DNA of 64,000 nt. Origin: Pseudomonas entomophila. Lineage in GTDB: Bacteria > Pseudomonadota > Gammaproteobacteria > Pseudomonadales > Pseudomonadaceae. A program made the position numbers and the translations under genes. Positions within the stretch are counted from its first letter, which is position 1. The number at the start of each line of letters is the position of its first letter. Below the pieces are notes generated by a model. It was not told the DNA's origin, ran no database searches, and saw only the letters and a list, made by a program, of their open reading frames with translations. The stretch spans positions 1 through 64,000 of the forward strand of contig NZ_JARGCS010000030.1 of assembly GCF_029193575.1 (NCBI RefSeq). Reading direction: 5' to 3'. Shown piece after piece: positions 10,701 through 18,733 of this stretch.

Positions 10701-10951
10701 CTGCGGGCGGGCATTCGTTGCTGGTGATCAAGCTGGTGGCGGGCATTCGCAAGCTGTTGCAGTGCGAGGTGCACCCTGGGGTGGTGTTCGACAACCCCAG
10801 CCCCGCGGCGCTGGCCCGGGCGTTGCGCTTGCAGGAAGGCGCGCCGGGGCAGTTGGAGAAGCTCGCCCAGGCGCGCCTGCGCCTGGACGCCATGAGCCCG
10901 GAAGACAAGGCCCGCCTGCTGGAGAAGGCGCGGCAGTTGCAGGGTAGCTGA
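7772..10951 (+). CDS. Single-module NRPS: degenerate C/interface domain, Asp-type A domain, T domain
   Basis: 1059 residues. ATG at 7772 overlaps the previous TGA, with GAGG upstream, so the two are co-translated. The N-terminal condensation-like domain (about 1-440) has lost the active-site motif: the HHxxxDG position reads PRVLVDA (138-144). The adenylation domain (about 460-960) has FTSGSTG from 595 and Asp641. Aligning to GrsA by eye gives DLTKVGHVG(K), one conservative change from the aspartate code DLTKVGHIGK. The carrier domain has GGHS with Ser982. There is no thioesterase; the protein ends shortly after the carrier. A non-catalytic condensation-like 'interface' domain next to an Asp module is what Reitz and colleagues described as the partner of fused Asp beta-hydroxylases. 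The likely product unit is therefore beta-hydroxyaspartate, made with the hydroxylase of the upstream protein. Release must come from another protein. Confidence 0.92.
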   Translation: MSDINLEQLGAGLALLAEQQHWSEAVGPLAQQAHVVNVCIGGDLDLAALHAALDDLALRQQVLTSAIGAVAGYHGLRQFPAARPAQVAVTVEEPAQPESAAAAQRAQWLQRPVTQGPQFQALLQRLEGGQWHLTLALPRVLVDAGSLPLLLDQLVQAYTQGPAGADEELGQFEQYLEWRAEVVLDEDAGHAAQYWQAHLGNSAPALPGLPYRRKGGQAGEGGVAQVVASLPGELREALQALAAHHGVTADTVLQAAWWLLLARLSGRTAFIAGWRHDGRADYEFFDQTLGLFEKTLPLHLALDPALPFEQCLAPLAGVLEQHRTWQEYWSAEGRGTQPVHGFAVRRLAGAAQAKGAQWSPSVAAGLAPGFELALEVGLDGEGAVQQLSLAYLTQHYSAQAIAGLLAQYQVLLGGIVAAPSTAAFDLPLLGEAERARLLAFNPPAEAIDPRLTLAQRITEWASVTPDAPALVSAAQTLSYAELERRVQHLAAAMAARGVGAGQRVALALPRSAQWLVAALAAWRLGAAWLPLDPQWPAARLTLLLEQAGASLLVGEAALPVEAAQLDLGDVRFDGEAQALAERPAVSATDLAYVLFTSGSTGTPKAVAVEHGALFNYVAAASAALGLDACRRFAFGTSVVADLGHTTLFGALYHGAALHLADEATVQDGQAFAGFIEGQGIDCLKIVPSHLAALLETPTPVLPATLVLGGEAVAPALVERILRIRPDVRLFNHYGPSETTVGVLVHPISQADLDSNAVPLTQVLANNQVLVLDAQRKLVAAGELGELYIAGAQLARGYLNAPQQQAEAFVEHPLQPGARLYRTGDLARYRPEGGIVLQGRADQQVKLRGFRVELAEIEAELAALAGVSEAAVVLDAQHEPLAFVTAVGEPGEGWASVLKAQLAQRLPAVMVPRQVHGLARMPRLGNGKIDRQALATLDVGAAQQAYVAPRDALEQVLAERMAQLLGSERLSVEQDFFAAGGHSLLVIKLVAGIRKLLQCEVHPGVVFDNPSPAALARALRLQEGAPGQLEKLAQARLRLDAMSPEDKARLLEKARQLQGS

Positions 10952-10969
10952 CACCGCGCCCGCAGGGCT

Positions 10970-11048
10970 GGCCCTATCGCGGGGCAAGCCCGCGCCTACA
11001 AGGGACAACGCATCCCCTGTAGGCGCGGGCTCGCCCCGCGATAGGGCC
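10970..11048. repeat. REPIN: two inverted REP sequences
   Basis: Two arms of about 31 nt starting GGCCCTATCGCGGGGC are nearly perfect inverted copies of each other around a short centre. This is the Pseudomonas REP pair (BIME/REPIN) arrangement. It sits just after the NRPS operon and may act as an mRNA-stabilising or terminating hairpin. Confidence 0.85.
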
Positions 11049-11296
11049 TTTGCAGACCCACTCCTTTCCCAAACGCCCCGCTGTCAATCCCGCCAATCGC
11101 AACTCGTGATCAAGCGCAAAAGATAAATATTCCTAATTTCGCTCAAGTGGCCTTCGTCTAGTCAGCGAGCAGGTGCGACTCGCGTCGCCAGCCCGCCCGC
11201 TGGGAGGGGGTTTTGCCAGGGACATCAGGCATTTCGATCAGCCGGCCCAAGAGTCGGTGGCAGTCCAACACAAGAGCGTACGGAGTGATTCACAAC
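11049..11296 (+). promoter_or_regulatory. Upstream region of the TonB receptor
   Basis: No gene is seen between the REPIN and the receptor. An AT-rich stretch near 11120-11145 (GATAAATATTCCTAATTTC) shows only partial similarity to a Fur box, by my count about 11 of 19 positions. CGTCTA at about 11155 could belong to an ECF-type promoter. I could not find a convincing PvdS box (TAAAT-N16/17-CGT). GGAG lies 11 nt before the chosen ATG. Confidence 0.35.
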
Positions 11297-13837
11297 ATGA
11301 AATCTGAACAGGCAAGGCTTGCGCGCCGTCCTTCCTTCTGGGAAGCGTCACGCTGGCGCACCTCGGCATCGGTCATGGTTCTGGGCCTGGCCCTGGGCAT
11401 GGCCAATATCGCCCAGGCCGAAATCAAGCAGGTCGACATCCCCTCGGCACCGCTGAGCGAAGCACTGACCCAGCTCGGCCACCAGACCGGCCTGCAACTG
11501 CTGTTCGAGCCTGGCCTGGTCAGCGGCAAGCGTTCCACCGCCGTGTCCGGCAAGATGGAACCCAGCGCGGCACTGGACGTGATGCTGCGCGGCGCCAACC
11601 TGTCGTACCGCATCGAGAACGACACGGTCATCATCAGCAGTACCGCCGGCAGCGGCGCGGCGCTGGAGCTGGGCGCGACCACCATCGTCGGCCAGGGCAT
11701 GGGCCAGTCCACCGAGAACACCGGCTCCTACACCACCGGTTTCGTCTCGGTCGGCTCCAAGACCCCGACCAGCCTCAAGGAAACCCCGCAGACCGTGTCG
11801 ATCATCAGCCAGCAGATGATCGAGGACCAGCGCATCACCACCTTGCCCGAAGCGATGAAGCGCACCCCGGGCATCACCGTGCGCAACAACAACTACCACT
11901 CCCAGCAGTTCTACTCGCGCGGTTTCGGCATCGACAACGTGCAGATCGACGGCGCCTCGCCGATGGACATCGGCACCGGCGTCGGCACCTTCTACAGTGA
12001 CCGCCAGTACGACATGGCCGCCTACGACCACGTCGAAGTGCTGCGCGGCGCCAGTGGCCTGCTGGGCGGCACCGGCGACCCCGGCGGCATCGTCAACCTG
12101 GTGCGCAAGCGCCCGCTGGACCACTACCAGCTGAATCTCAACACCTCGGCCGGCTCCTGGGACAACTACCGCACCGAAGTCGACCTGACCGGCCCGCTGG
12201 CCTTCGATGGCAAGCTGCGCGGGCGCATGGTCGCGGCCTACACCGACCGCCAGTACTTCATGGACAACCGCAGCACCGAGAAGCCGTTTCTCTACGGCGT
12301 GCTGGAAGCCGACCTGACCGACGACACCATGGTCACCCTGGGCGGCAGCTACGACAAACTCAAGGAGAACGGCACCGGCGACGGCCTGCCGCGCTACAGC
12401 ACCGGTGGCGACCTGGGCCTGCCACGGCACACCTGGTACACCACCAACCACGCCTGGTCCGATAGCTACAGCCGCGAGTGGTTCGCCAAGCTCGACCACT
12501 ATTTCAACGAGGACTGGAAGCTCAACACCTCGTACACCTACTCCTACAACCACTCCACCACCGAGGGCGTGATCCCCTACGGCTCGGTGGACGAGACCAC
12601 CAACACCGGCCCGTACTGGTGGGGCAGCTACGTCTCCAGCTGGAGCAAGCAGTCGGTGTTCGACGTCAACCTGTCGGGCAACTTCGACGCCTTCGACCGT
12701 CGCCACGAGTTCCTGCTCGGCGCCGACTACCAGAAGGTCACCAGCCGCTGGCGCGCCGCCCAGGGCAAGACCGCACTGGGTAGCCTGATCAACCTGTGGG
12801 ACCCGCAGTCCTCGCCGCTGGCCAGCGAGGCGTCGAACCACAACTTCTACCGCGACTACTACCCGAACACCCGCGAGCAGTACGGCGTGTACTCGACCCT
12901 GCGCCTGCAACTGACCGACCCGCTGAAGCTGGTGGTCGGTGCCCGTGCCCAGCGCTACAAGTTCGAGCAGGCCTACGCCACCCGCCCACGTTCTGGCGTT
13001 GGCGCCTGGGTGCCGCAGGACAACGTGTCCGATCGCGAGCCGACCACCCTGGTCCCTTACGGCGGCCTGATCTACGCGCTCAACGACGAATGGTCGACCT
13101 ACGTCAGCTACTCGGAAGTGTTCAAGCCCCAGGCGCAGAAGCTCAAGGGCCCGCAGGGTTCGTCCAGCTCGCTGGACCCGATGACAGGCAAGACCTACGA
13201 GACCGGCATCAAGGGCGAGTTGTTCGGTGGCGCGCTGAACGTCAGCGCCGCGCTGTTCTACACCAAGCGTGAAGACCAGGCGGCGAAGGACCCGGCCTAC
13301 CCGAACCCGCTGTTCAGCTACAGCGCCTCGTGCTGCTACCTGAACCAGGACAAGATCATCAGCAAGGGTATCGACCTGGAAGCCACCGGCGAGATCGCGC
13401 CGGGCTGGGACATCATGGCGGGGTACACCTACAACCAGGTGCACAACGACACCGAAGAGACCCTGTACAGCACCGTCACGCCCAAGCACCTGTTCAAACT
13501 GTGGACCATGTACACCCTGCCGGGCGTGCTGTCCGACGTGCGTGTGGGCGGCGGCGTGACCGCGCAGAGCGCCACCTACGTGGCGGGCCAGGCGTACCGC
13601 TTCGACCCGGTCAGCGGCGACATCATCGACAGCCAGGACTACAAGTTCAGCCAGGCGGGCTACGCGGTGTATGACGCGATGGTCGAGTACAAGATCGACG
13701 ACAACTGGACCGTGGCGCTGAACGGCAACAACCTGTTCGACCGCAAGTACTATGCGTCGGTGGGCACCTCCGAGTACGGCAACTACTACGGCGAGCCGCG
13801 CAACTTCATGCTGACGCTGCGTGGGCACTTCGAGTGA
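11297..13837 (+). CDS. FpvA-like TonB-dependent siderophore receptor/transducer
   Basis: 846 residues from ATG 11297. Earlier in-frame starts lack a better ribosome site and would put the signal peptide too far inside. A signal peptide ends near AQA (about 41). It is followed by a secretin/TonB N-terminal (STN) signalling domain (about 45-120), then a TonB-box-like segment, a plug starting SLKETPQTVSIIS and a 22-strand barrel ending RNFMLTLRGHFE with a C-terminal aromatic residue. Receptors with an STN extension usually signal to an anti-sigma/ECF sigma pair; none is present next to this gene. Its position directly downstream of the NRPS genes makes it the probable outer-membrane receptor of the siderophore they produce. 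Confidence 0.93.
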   Translation: MKSEQARLARRPSFWEASRWRTSASVMVLGLALGMANIAQAEIKQVDIPSAPLSEALTQLGHQTGLQLLFEPGLVSGKRSTAVSGKMEPSAALDVMLRGANLSYRIENDTVIISSTAGSGAALELGATTIVGQGMGQSTENTGSYTTGFVSVGSKTPTSLKETPQTVSIISQQMIEDQRITTLPEAMKRTPGITVRNNNYHSQQFYSRGFGIDNVQIDGASPMDIGTGVGTFYSDRQYDMAAYDHVEVLRGASGLLGGTGDPGGIVNLVRKRPLDHYQLNLNTSAGSWDNYRTEVDLTGPLAFDGKLRGRMVAAYTDRQYFMDNRSTEKPFLYGVLEADLTDDTMVTLGGSYDKLKENGTGDGLPRYSTGGDLGLPRHTWYTTNHAWSDSYSREWFAKLDHYFNEDWKLNTSYTYSYNHSTTEGVIPYGSVDETTNTGPYWWGSYVSSWSKQSVFDVNLSGNFDAFDRRHEFLLGADYQKVTSRWRAAQGKTALGSLINLWDPQSSPLASEASNHNFYRDYYPNTREQYGVYSTLRLQLTDPLKLVVGARAQRYKFEQAYATRPRSGVGAWVPQDNVSDREPTTLVPYGGLIYALNDEWSTYVSYSEVFKPQAQKLKGPQGSSSSLDPMTGKTYETGIKGELFGGALNVSAALFYTKREDQAAKDPAYPNPLFSYSASCCYLNQDKIISKGIDLEATGEIAPGWDIMAGYTYNQVHNDTEETLYSTVTPKHLFKLWTMYTLPGVLSDVRVGGGVTAQSATYVAGQAYRFDPVSGDIIDSQDYKFSQAGYAVYDAMVEYKIDDNWTVALNGNNLFDRKYYASVGTSEYGNYYGEPRNFMLTLRGHFE

Positions 13838-13861
13838 TCGAGGGGGCTGACTAGCTAGACG

Positions 13862-13895
13862 CACAACACCCCGGCTTGCCGGGGTGTTGTGTTTT
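13862..13895 (+). terminator. Rho-independent terminator of the receptor gene
   Basis: A perfect 13-bp stem CACAACACCCCGG/CCGGGGTGTTGTG with a 4-nt loop is followed by TTTT. It starts 24 nt after the receptor stop codon. A half REP-like sequence follows at about 13916. Confidence 0.9.
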
Positions 13896-13946
13896 GGGCG
13901 GGGTGTCAGTGCCGGCCCTATCGCGGGGCGCAGGCACATACCCCTT

Positions 13947-14885
13947 TCAGCCCGGCACCGCCTCTGCGGCGATCTCCCGCTGGTCCTGCGCCACCACCTG
14001 CTGGCACAACTCGATGATCTGCTCGCGCATCCAGCGGTTGGCCGGGTCCTGGTCGGTGCTTTCATGCCAGTACAGGTGGGTTTCCAGCGCCGGCACCTCC
14101 ACCGGCAGCGGTTGGTAGCGCAACTGGTGGCGGCGGGCGAAGCGCTCGGGCACGGTCATCACCATGTCGGTTTGCTGCAGCACCTGCGAGGCCATCAGGT
14201 AGTGCTGCGAGCGCAGGGCGATCTTGCGTTGCACGCCCATCTTGCCCAGGGCCAGGTCGACGTAGCCCAGGCCGTTGCGGCGGCTGGAGATATGGATGTG
14301 GGTCATGCCCAGGTAGGCGTCCAGGGTCAATTTCGCCTCGCCCAGCGGGTGGCCCTGGCGCAGGGCGCAGACGTAGCGGTCCTGCATCAACTTCACGTGG
14401 CGTACCTGCGGGTCGGTGTTCAACGGCGCATCGACGGCGAAGTCCAGGCGCCCGGCGGCCAGCTCCTTGGTGGTCTCGCGGCGCTTGCACAGGAAGCTCT
14501 CGATCACCACCCCCGGCGCCAGGCGGCGCAGGCGCTGGAACAACAGCGGCAGGATCACCGCCTCGGTGAGGTCGGTCATGCTGATGCGGAAGGTCTTGTT
14601 GGCCTGTTGCGGGTTGAAGATGCGGCTTTCCTGCACCGAGGTGCGCAGCAGCGCCAGGGCGTTGCGCACCGGGCCGATGATGTTCTGCGCCATCGGCGTG
14701 GGCACCATGCCCTGGGCGGTGCGCACGAACAGCGGGTCGTTGAAGGTCTCGCGCAGGCGCGACAGGGCGTTGGACACCGCCGGCTGGGTGATGCCGACGA
14801 TCTGCCCGGCGCGGGTCAGGTTGGCTTCGGTGTAGATGGCGTCGAAGACGATGAACAGGTTGAGGTCGACCTTGCTGAGGTTCAT
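13947..14885 (-). CDS. LysR-type transcriptional regulator
   Basis: 312 residues. The N-terminal winged helix-turn-helix (about 5-65, FIVFDAIYTEANLTRAGQ and QPAVSNALSRLR) is followed by a LysR substrate-binding domain similar to the NahR/LinR/NodD branch (FRISMTDLTEAVILP). It is transcribed divergently from an acyl-CoA dehydrogenase, so it probably controls that gene and itself. The ligand cannot be told from the sequence. Confidence 0.9.
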   Translation of the reverse strand: MNLSKVDLNLFIVFDAIYTEANLTRAGQIVGITQPAVSNALSRLRETFNDPLFVRTAQGMVPTPMAQNIIGPVRNALALLRTSVQESRIFNPQQANKTFRISMTDLTEAVILPLLFQRLRRLAPGVVIESFLCKRRETTKELAAGRLDFAVDAPLNTDPQVRHVKLMQDRYVCALRQGHPLGEAKLTLDAYLGMTHIHISSRRNGLGYVDLALGKMGVQRKIALRSQHYLMASQVLQQTDMVMTVPERFARRHQLRYQPLPVEVPALETHLYWHESTDQDPANRWMREQIIELCQQVVAQDQREIAAEAVPG

Positions 14886-15026
14886 GGCGCCGCTCTTCTT
14901 GTGAATGTTATTGGCCGATCATATATCGGTTATGAATGTTAATACACGCCGAAAATAGACTAGGTGGATTGGCGCTGGCTGCTCTAGGCTCTGCTGCATG
15001 TTCTTCATCCCGTGAAGGTAGCCCCG
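14886..15026. promoter_or_regulatory. Divergent LysR/acyl-CoA dehydrogenase control region
   Basis: The region between the divergent genes is AT-rich compared with its surroundings. It contains an inverted repeat CCGAT-N5-ATCGG at 14915-14929, a candidate LysR operator. AAGG at about 15016 lies at normal distance from ATG 15027, which decides the start of the dehydrogenase. Confidence 0.55.
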
Positions 15027-16259
15027 ATGGATTTCGCCTATACGCCCAAGGTCCAGGCACTGCGCGAGCGCGTCACCGCGTTCATGGACGCCTACGTTTA
15101 CCCGGCGGAAGCCGTGTTCGAGCGCCAGGTCGCCGAGGGCGACCGCTGGCAGCCCACCGCGATCATGGAAGAGCTCAAGGCCAAGGCCCGCGCCGAGGGC
15201 CTGTGGAACCTGTTCCTGCCGGAGTCCGAATACGGCGCCGGGCTGACCAACCTAGAATACGCGCCGCTGGCCGAAATCATGGGCCGCTCGCTGCTCGGCC
15301 CCGAGCCGTTCAACTGCTCGGCGCCGGACACCGGCAACATGGAAGTGCTGGTGCGCTATGGCAGCGAGGCGCAGAAGCAGCAGTGGCTGGAGCCCTTGCT
15401 GCGCGGTGAGATCCGCTCGGCGTTCGCCATGACCGAGCCGGACGTGGCCTCGTCGGACGCCACCAACATGGCCGCCACCGCCGTGCGCGACGGTGACCAG
15501 TGGGTGATCAACGGCCGCAAGTGGTGGACCTCCGGCGCCTGCGACCCACGCTGCAGGGTGATGATCTTCATGGGCCTGTCCAACCCGGACGGCCCGCGTC
15601 ACCAGCAGCATTCGATGATTCTGGTGCCGACCGACGCGCCCGGCGTGAAGATCGTCCGCCCGCTGCCGGTGTTCGGCTACGACGACGCGCCCCACGGCCA
15701 CGCCGAGGTGCTGTTCGAGAACGTGCGGGTGCCTTACGAGAACGTGTTGCTCGGCGAAGGCCGCGGCTTCGAGATCGCCCAGGGGCGTCTGGGCCCAGGC
15801 CGTATCCATCACTGCATGCGCTCGATCGGCATGGCCGAGCGTGCGCTCGAACTGATGTGCAAGCGCGCGGTCAGTCGCACCGCCTTCGGCCGGCCGCTGG
15901 CGCGGCTGGGTGGCAACGTCGACAAGGTCGCTGACTCGCGCATGGAAATCGACATGGCGCGCCTGCTGACCTTGAAGGCGGCGTACATGATGGACACCGT
16001 CGGCAACAAGGTGGCGCGCAGCGAGATCGCGCAGATCAAGGTGGTGGCGCCGAACGTGGCGTTGCAGGTGATCGACCGGGCGATCCAGATGCATGGCGGG
16101 GCAGGGGTGAGCGGGGACTTCCCGTTGGCCTATATGTACGCCATGCAGCGTACCCTGCGCCTGGCCGACGGGCCGGACGAGGTGCACCGGGCGGCGATCG
16201 GCAAGTACGAGATTGGCAAGTACGTGCCCAAGGAGATGCTGCGTAGCAGTCATTCCTGA
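15027..16259 (+). CDS. Acyl-CoA dehydrogenase family protein
   Basis: 410 residues, a flavoprotein of the acyl-CoA dehydrogenase fold. The N-terminal helical domain is followed by the FAD-contact segment [16 protein letters not shown] and the C-terminal helical domain with [28 protein letters not shown] and a catalytic-base region ADGPDEVHR. The best family match by eye is the ACAD10/11-like group that uses long-chain or 4-hydroxy acyl-CoAs. ATG 15027 is preferred over an upstream GTG because of its ribosome site. It is divergent from, and probably regulated by, the LysR gene. Confidence 0.92.
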   Translation: MDFAYTPKVQALRERVTAFMDAYVYPAEAVFERQVAEGDRWQPTAIMEELKAKARAEGLWNLFLPESEYGAGLTNLEYAPLAEIMGRSLLGPEPFNCSAPDTGNMEVLVRYGSEAQKQQWLEPLLRGEIRSAFAMTEPDVASSDATNMAATAVRDGDQWVINGRKWWTSGACDPRCRVMIFMGLSNPDGPRHQQHSMILVPTDAPGVKIVRPLPVFGYDDAPHGHAEVLFENVRVPYENVLLGEGRGFEIAQGRLGPGRIHHCMRSIGMAERALELMCKRAVSRTAFGRPLARLGGNVDKVADSRMEIDMARLLTLKAAYMMDTVGNKVARSEIAQIKVVAPNVALQVIDRAIQMHGGAGVSGDFPLAYMYAMQRTLRLADGPDEVHRAAIGKYEIGKYVPKEMLRSSHS

Positions 16260-16268
16260 GCCGGGCCG

Positions 16269-16300
16269 GGCTTGCCGCAAGACGCTTCTTGCGGCAAGCC
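16269..16300 (+). terminator. Hairpin after acyl-CoA dehydrogenase
   Basis: A perfect 14-bp inverted repeat GGCTTGCCGCAAGA/TCTTGCGGCAAGCC with a 4-nt loop lies just after the stop codon, between two convergent genes. There is no clear T-run, so it may be a bidirectional terminator or a REP-derived hairpin. Confidence 0.6.
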
Positions 16301-16306
16301 TGCGGG

Positions 16307-16579
16307 TCAGTGCAGCTTGTTCCGGGCGATCTCGATGTCATCCATGATCGCCTTGGCGAACGCGCTCAGGTAGTCCGCGGCGCCCAGCAATCGGTGGTCA
16401 TCCTCCATATCCCCCTCGCGTACCAGGTGCTTGATGTACCCCAGCAGCACTGACACCTGCTCGTAGGCATCGTCGAACGGCACGCCGGGCATGACCCGGA
16501 ACAGGTGCAGCGGCGTTTCACCGGCCTCGCAGAAGGTCTCGACGCCTACCGTTACACCGGGTTTCATCTTATCGTTCAT
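16307..16579 (-). CDS. Small DUF3077-like protein
   Basis: 90 residues with a GETPLHLFRVMPGVPFDDAYEQ segment followed by helices ending near ARNKLH. This resembles the Pseudomonas DUF3077 proteins, whose function is unknown. GGGAG lies 7 nt before ATG. The next upstream gene on the same strand, 14 nt away, encodes another small protein of a related kind, so the two form an operon. Confidence 0.75.
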   Translation of the reverse strand: MNDKMKPGVTVGVETFCEAGETPLHLFRVMPGVPFDDAYEQVSVLLGYIKHLVREGDMEDDHRLLGAADYLSAFAKAIMDDIEIARNKLH

Positions 16580-16593
16580 GCTTCACTCCCTGG

Positions 16594-16842
16594 CTACAGT
16601 CGCGCCAGCGCGTGCTCGATCAGCGTGTGGGCGGTATCGGCCGAATGGCCGGCATTGGTCAGCCGGTTCAGGCCCGGCAGGCCAGCGTTGGCGCGGCAGT
16701 ATTCATCGAGGGTTTCGGCGATGCCCAGCAGTAGCTCGTTGGCGACGGCGAGGGCGTCGGGTGGGCTGAGGTCGGGGTGGAGGGAGGAATAGAGGGTGTT
16801 GATCAGTTGGAGGCGGGGTGGGTCGGGGACGATTTTTTTCAT
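16594..16842 (-). CDS. Small DUF6124/DUF3077-like protein
   Basis: 82 residues from ATG 16842 (MKKIVPDPPRLQ), the N-terminal KIVPDPP motif typical of small Pseudomonas-specific proteins annotated DUF6124 or DUF3077. A longer reading from further upstream is possible but lacks this family start. GAGAG precedes the ATG. It sits first in a two-gene operon with the preceding entry. Function unknown. Confidence 0.75.
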   Translation of the reverse strand: MKKIVPDPPRLQLINTLYSSLHPDLSPPDALAVANELLLGIAETLDEYCRANAGLPGLNRLTNAGHSADTAHTLIEHALARL

Positions 16843-17171
16843 GGCAGCTCTCATGGGATAAAAGCGCACCCGTCCGTTTCCACACGTAAAGGGTGGCAGT
16901 TGTACACGGGGTGGAAAACCAGGCCCATGAAAACCCGGCAGGCCTTGCGGCCTCCCGCGCACAACTGCCGTAACGACAGCATCATGGGATTGAACAGGTT
17001 TCCACACCCGGTCGCGGAACCATTCAGCGACCCGGAGAGCCTAGAGGGCGGGGTTTCCCTGGACAATCAGACGGTGTTCGACAGGTTGCGTAGGGTATTT
17101 CGTCGGGAATAACGCAAGGAGTAGGACGCGGCCTAGGCCGGAGTAGGACATTTCCTGGATGTAGGTTTTTA
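16843..17171. other. Intergenic region with nested inverted repeats
   Basis: No convincing gene. GGCAGTTGT at 16895-16903 is inverted as ACAACTGCC at 16961-16969, and related GTGGAAAACC/GGTTTCCACAC segments lie around 16911 and 16998. The sequence GTTTCCACAC appears twice. GAGTAGGAC occurs twice near 17119-17150. The region carries the promoter of the small operon; nothing else is assigned. Confidence 0.4.
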
Positions 17172-17207
17172 GGGCCCTATCGCGGGGCAAGGCTCGCGAT
17201 AGGGCCC
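17172..17207. repeat. REP-type hairpin downstream of SPFH gene
   Basis: A perfect 13-bp inverted repeat GGGCCCTATCGCG/CGCGATAGGGCCC, with the same core as the other REP elements in this window. It lies just after the stop codon of the SPFH gene on the minus strand. Confidence 0.8.
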
Positions 17208-17216
17208 TCCGGCCAC

Positions 17217-18569
17217 TCAGGGTGTCTTGAGATCCACCAGCAGATCCTTCGCCGCCTTGGTCGCCAATACACTCATCAGCTTGCTCATTTCATCCTGGCG
17301 CCCGATGCCGGCCTCCGAGCCCCCCATCATCACGTTGGGCACTGGAGCCCGTGCCGCAGCGTCGGCCCAGGCGCGGTTGATCTGCACCAGCGCATCGAGC
17401 TTGGTTTGCAGGGCGCCGTCTGCCTTGAGCGATGCCTCGCGAGCATACGCCTCGGCATCGGCGGTGATCTTGGTGGATTCAGCATTGACCCTGGCTTTGT
17501 CACGCAGCAGTTCGGCGGTCTGCTTGTCGATTTCAGCGCGCCGATGCTCGCGCTCGGCGTTGATCAAGGTGAGCTGTTTCTCCGTTTCGGCTTCGGTGGT
17601 GCGCTCTATCTGCTGGCGCAGACTTTCCTGGCGCTTGGCTTCGACGTCCTTGGCACCTCGCGCGGAAACCAGCTCTTTCTCTTCCTCCTCCTTCAACCGG
17701 TTCTGGCGCGCCACGGCCAGTTCCGCCAACGCCTTTTGCACCAGTACCATCCGTTGCTGGTACTGCGGGTTGGGGTCGATGTGCGTCACCCGAGCATCGA
17801 CGACCTCGACCCCAAACAGGCGGAATTGCTGCTGTTTACGCAGTTCCTGGCCGTCCTTGTCGAGCTTCTTCTCGATGATGAAACGGGTCGAGGTATTGTC
17901 GCCGAAGCTGCCCTGATCGGTGCCGGACTGCAAGATCGCGGTCTGTGCCGGGAAGTTCTCCCGCTGTACGCGGATTTCCTTGCGCGTGGTCAGGTACAGG
18001 CCATTGCGCAGTTGGTTTTCGAACTCGGCGCCGAAGTGGCTGCGGTTCCCCGCGTAGTAATCATCGGCACTCATCAACGAGGCCGTGGCCTGCAGGGTTT
18101 CCTTGACCGCAGGCAGCAGCGCGCGCTGGAGGAAGTTATCGGGCGTACGGTATTCCTGGGCGATTTTCAGGAACGCATCGCCCGTGGGCAAGCGGAACTG
18201 AGTGCTGAACTCGGCCTTGGCGTCGACGTTGCCGAGGAACACGATTGGCAGGTTGTCCAGAACCACGGAGGGGTGGCCGTTGCGCCGATCGTCCTGGCTG
18301 TCCACCTGCAAGGAGGACTGTACGCCAATGGTGCGGCGCCAAACCGTGCTGCGGCCGAACCATTTGGTTGAGTAACCGACTTCCTCGACTACTTTCTCCT
18401 CGCCGAATATCGTGCGCACATGGGTCATCTGACCCGCTTCGTTATAGAAGAACACCTCGTTGAACAGCGTTGCGGCGATGGCGATCACGGCGACGGGGAT
18501 ACCAATGGCGGCGATGATCTTGCCGTTTATACGAGGTAGGTTGAAGTTGGCCAGTGGAAGCTTTTGCAT
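17217..18569 (-). CDS. SPFH/Band 7 domain membrane protein
   Basis: 450 residues. One N-terminal membrane segment (about 15-36, IIAAIGIPVAVIAIAATLF) is followed by an SPFH/prohibitin-like domain (to about 270) and a long charged coiled coil (about 270-390, rich in Glu, Arg, Lys and Ala). The C-terminus resembles flotillin-type proteins. Such proteins scaffold membrane microdomains; a specific role cannot be read here. GGAG lies 7 nt before ATG. No partner NfeD gene is adjacent. Confidence 0.85.
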   Translation of the reverse strand: MQKLPLANFNLPRINGKIIAAIGIPVAVIAIAATLFNEVFFYNEAGQMTHVRTIFGEEKVVEEVGYSTKWFGRSTVWRRTIGVQSSLQVDSQDDRRNGHPSVVLDNLPIVFLGNVDAKAEFSTQFRLPTGDAFLKIAQEYRTPDNFLQRALLPAVKETLQATASLMSADDYYAGNRSHFGAEFENQLRNGLYLTTRKEIRVQRENFPAQTAILQSGTDQGSFGDNTSTRFIIEKKLDKDGQELRKQQQFRLFGVEVVDARVTHIDPNPQYQQRMVLVQKALAELAVARQNRLKEEEEKELVSARGAKDVEAKRQESLRQQIERTTEAETEKQLTLINAEREHRRAEIDKQTAELLRDKARVNAESTKITADAEAYAREASLKADGALQTKLDALVQINRAWADAAARAPVPNVMMGGSEAGIGRQDEMSKLMSVLATKAAKDLLVDLKTP

Positions 18570-18684
18570 GGGACACTCCTTGTACGTGGAGCGGCATGCT
18601 GACTATGCGAGTGCGTCGTCAAAAGCGGGCGTTTCTATTAAGGCTGTACGAATGTTCTCAAAATAAAGCAGCCTCCAGACGGCA

Positions 18685-18714
18685 GAAGACCCGCAATAAG
18701 CGGGTCTTCCTTTT
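18685..18714. terminator. Hairpin between SPFH and NCS1 genes
   Basis: A perfect 10-bp stem GAAGACCCGC/GCGGGTCTTC with loop AATAA. It lies after the NCS1 permease stop codon (minus strand). The T-run (CTTTT) is on the plus-strand side, which fits a plus-strand transcript better. Confidence 0.65.
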
Positions 18715-18733
18715 GCCTCTCAGCCAAGCGACT

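Noticed and set aside
11110..11170. PvdS-type iron-starvation promoter before the TonB receptor
   Set aside because: TAAAT is present but the CGT element is about 26 nt away instead of 16-17. Only a weak Fur-like similarity remains.
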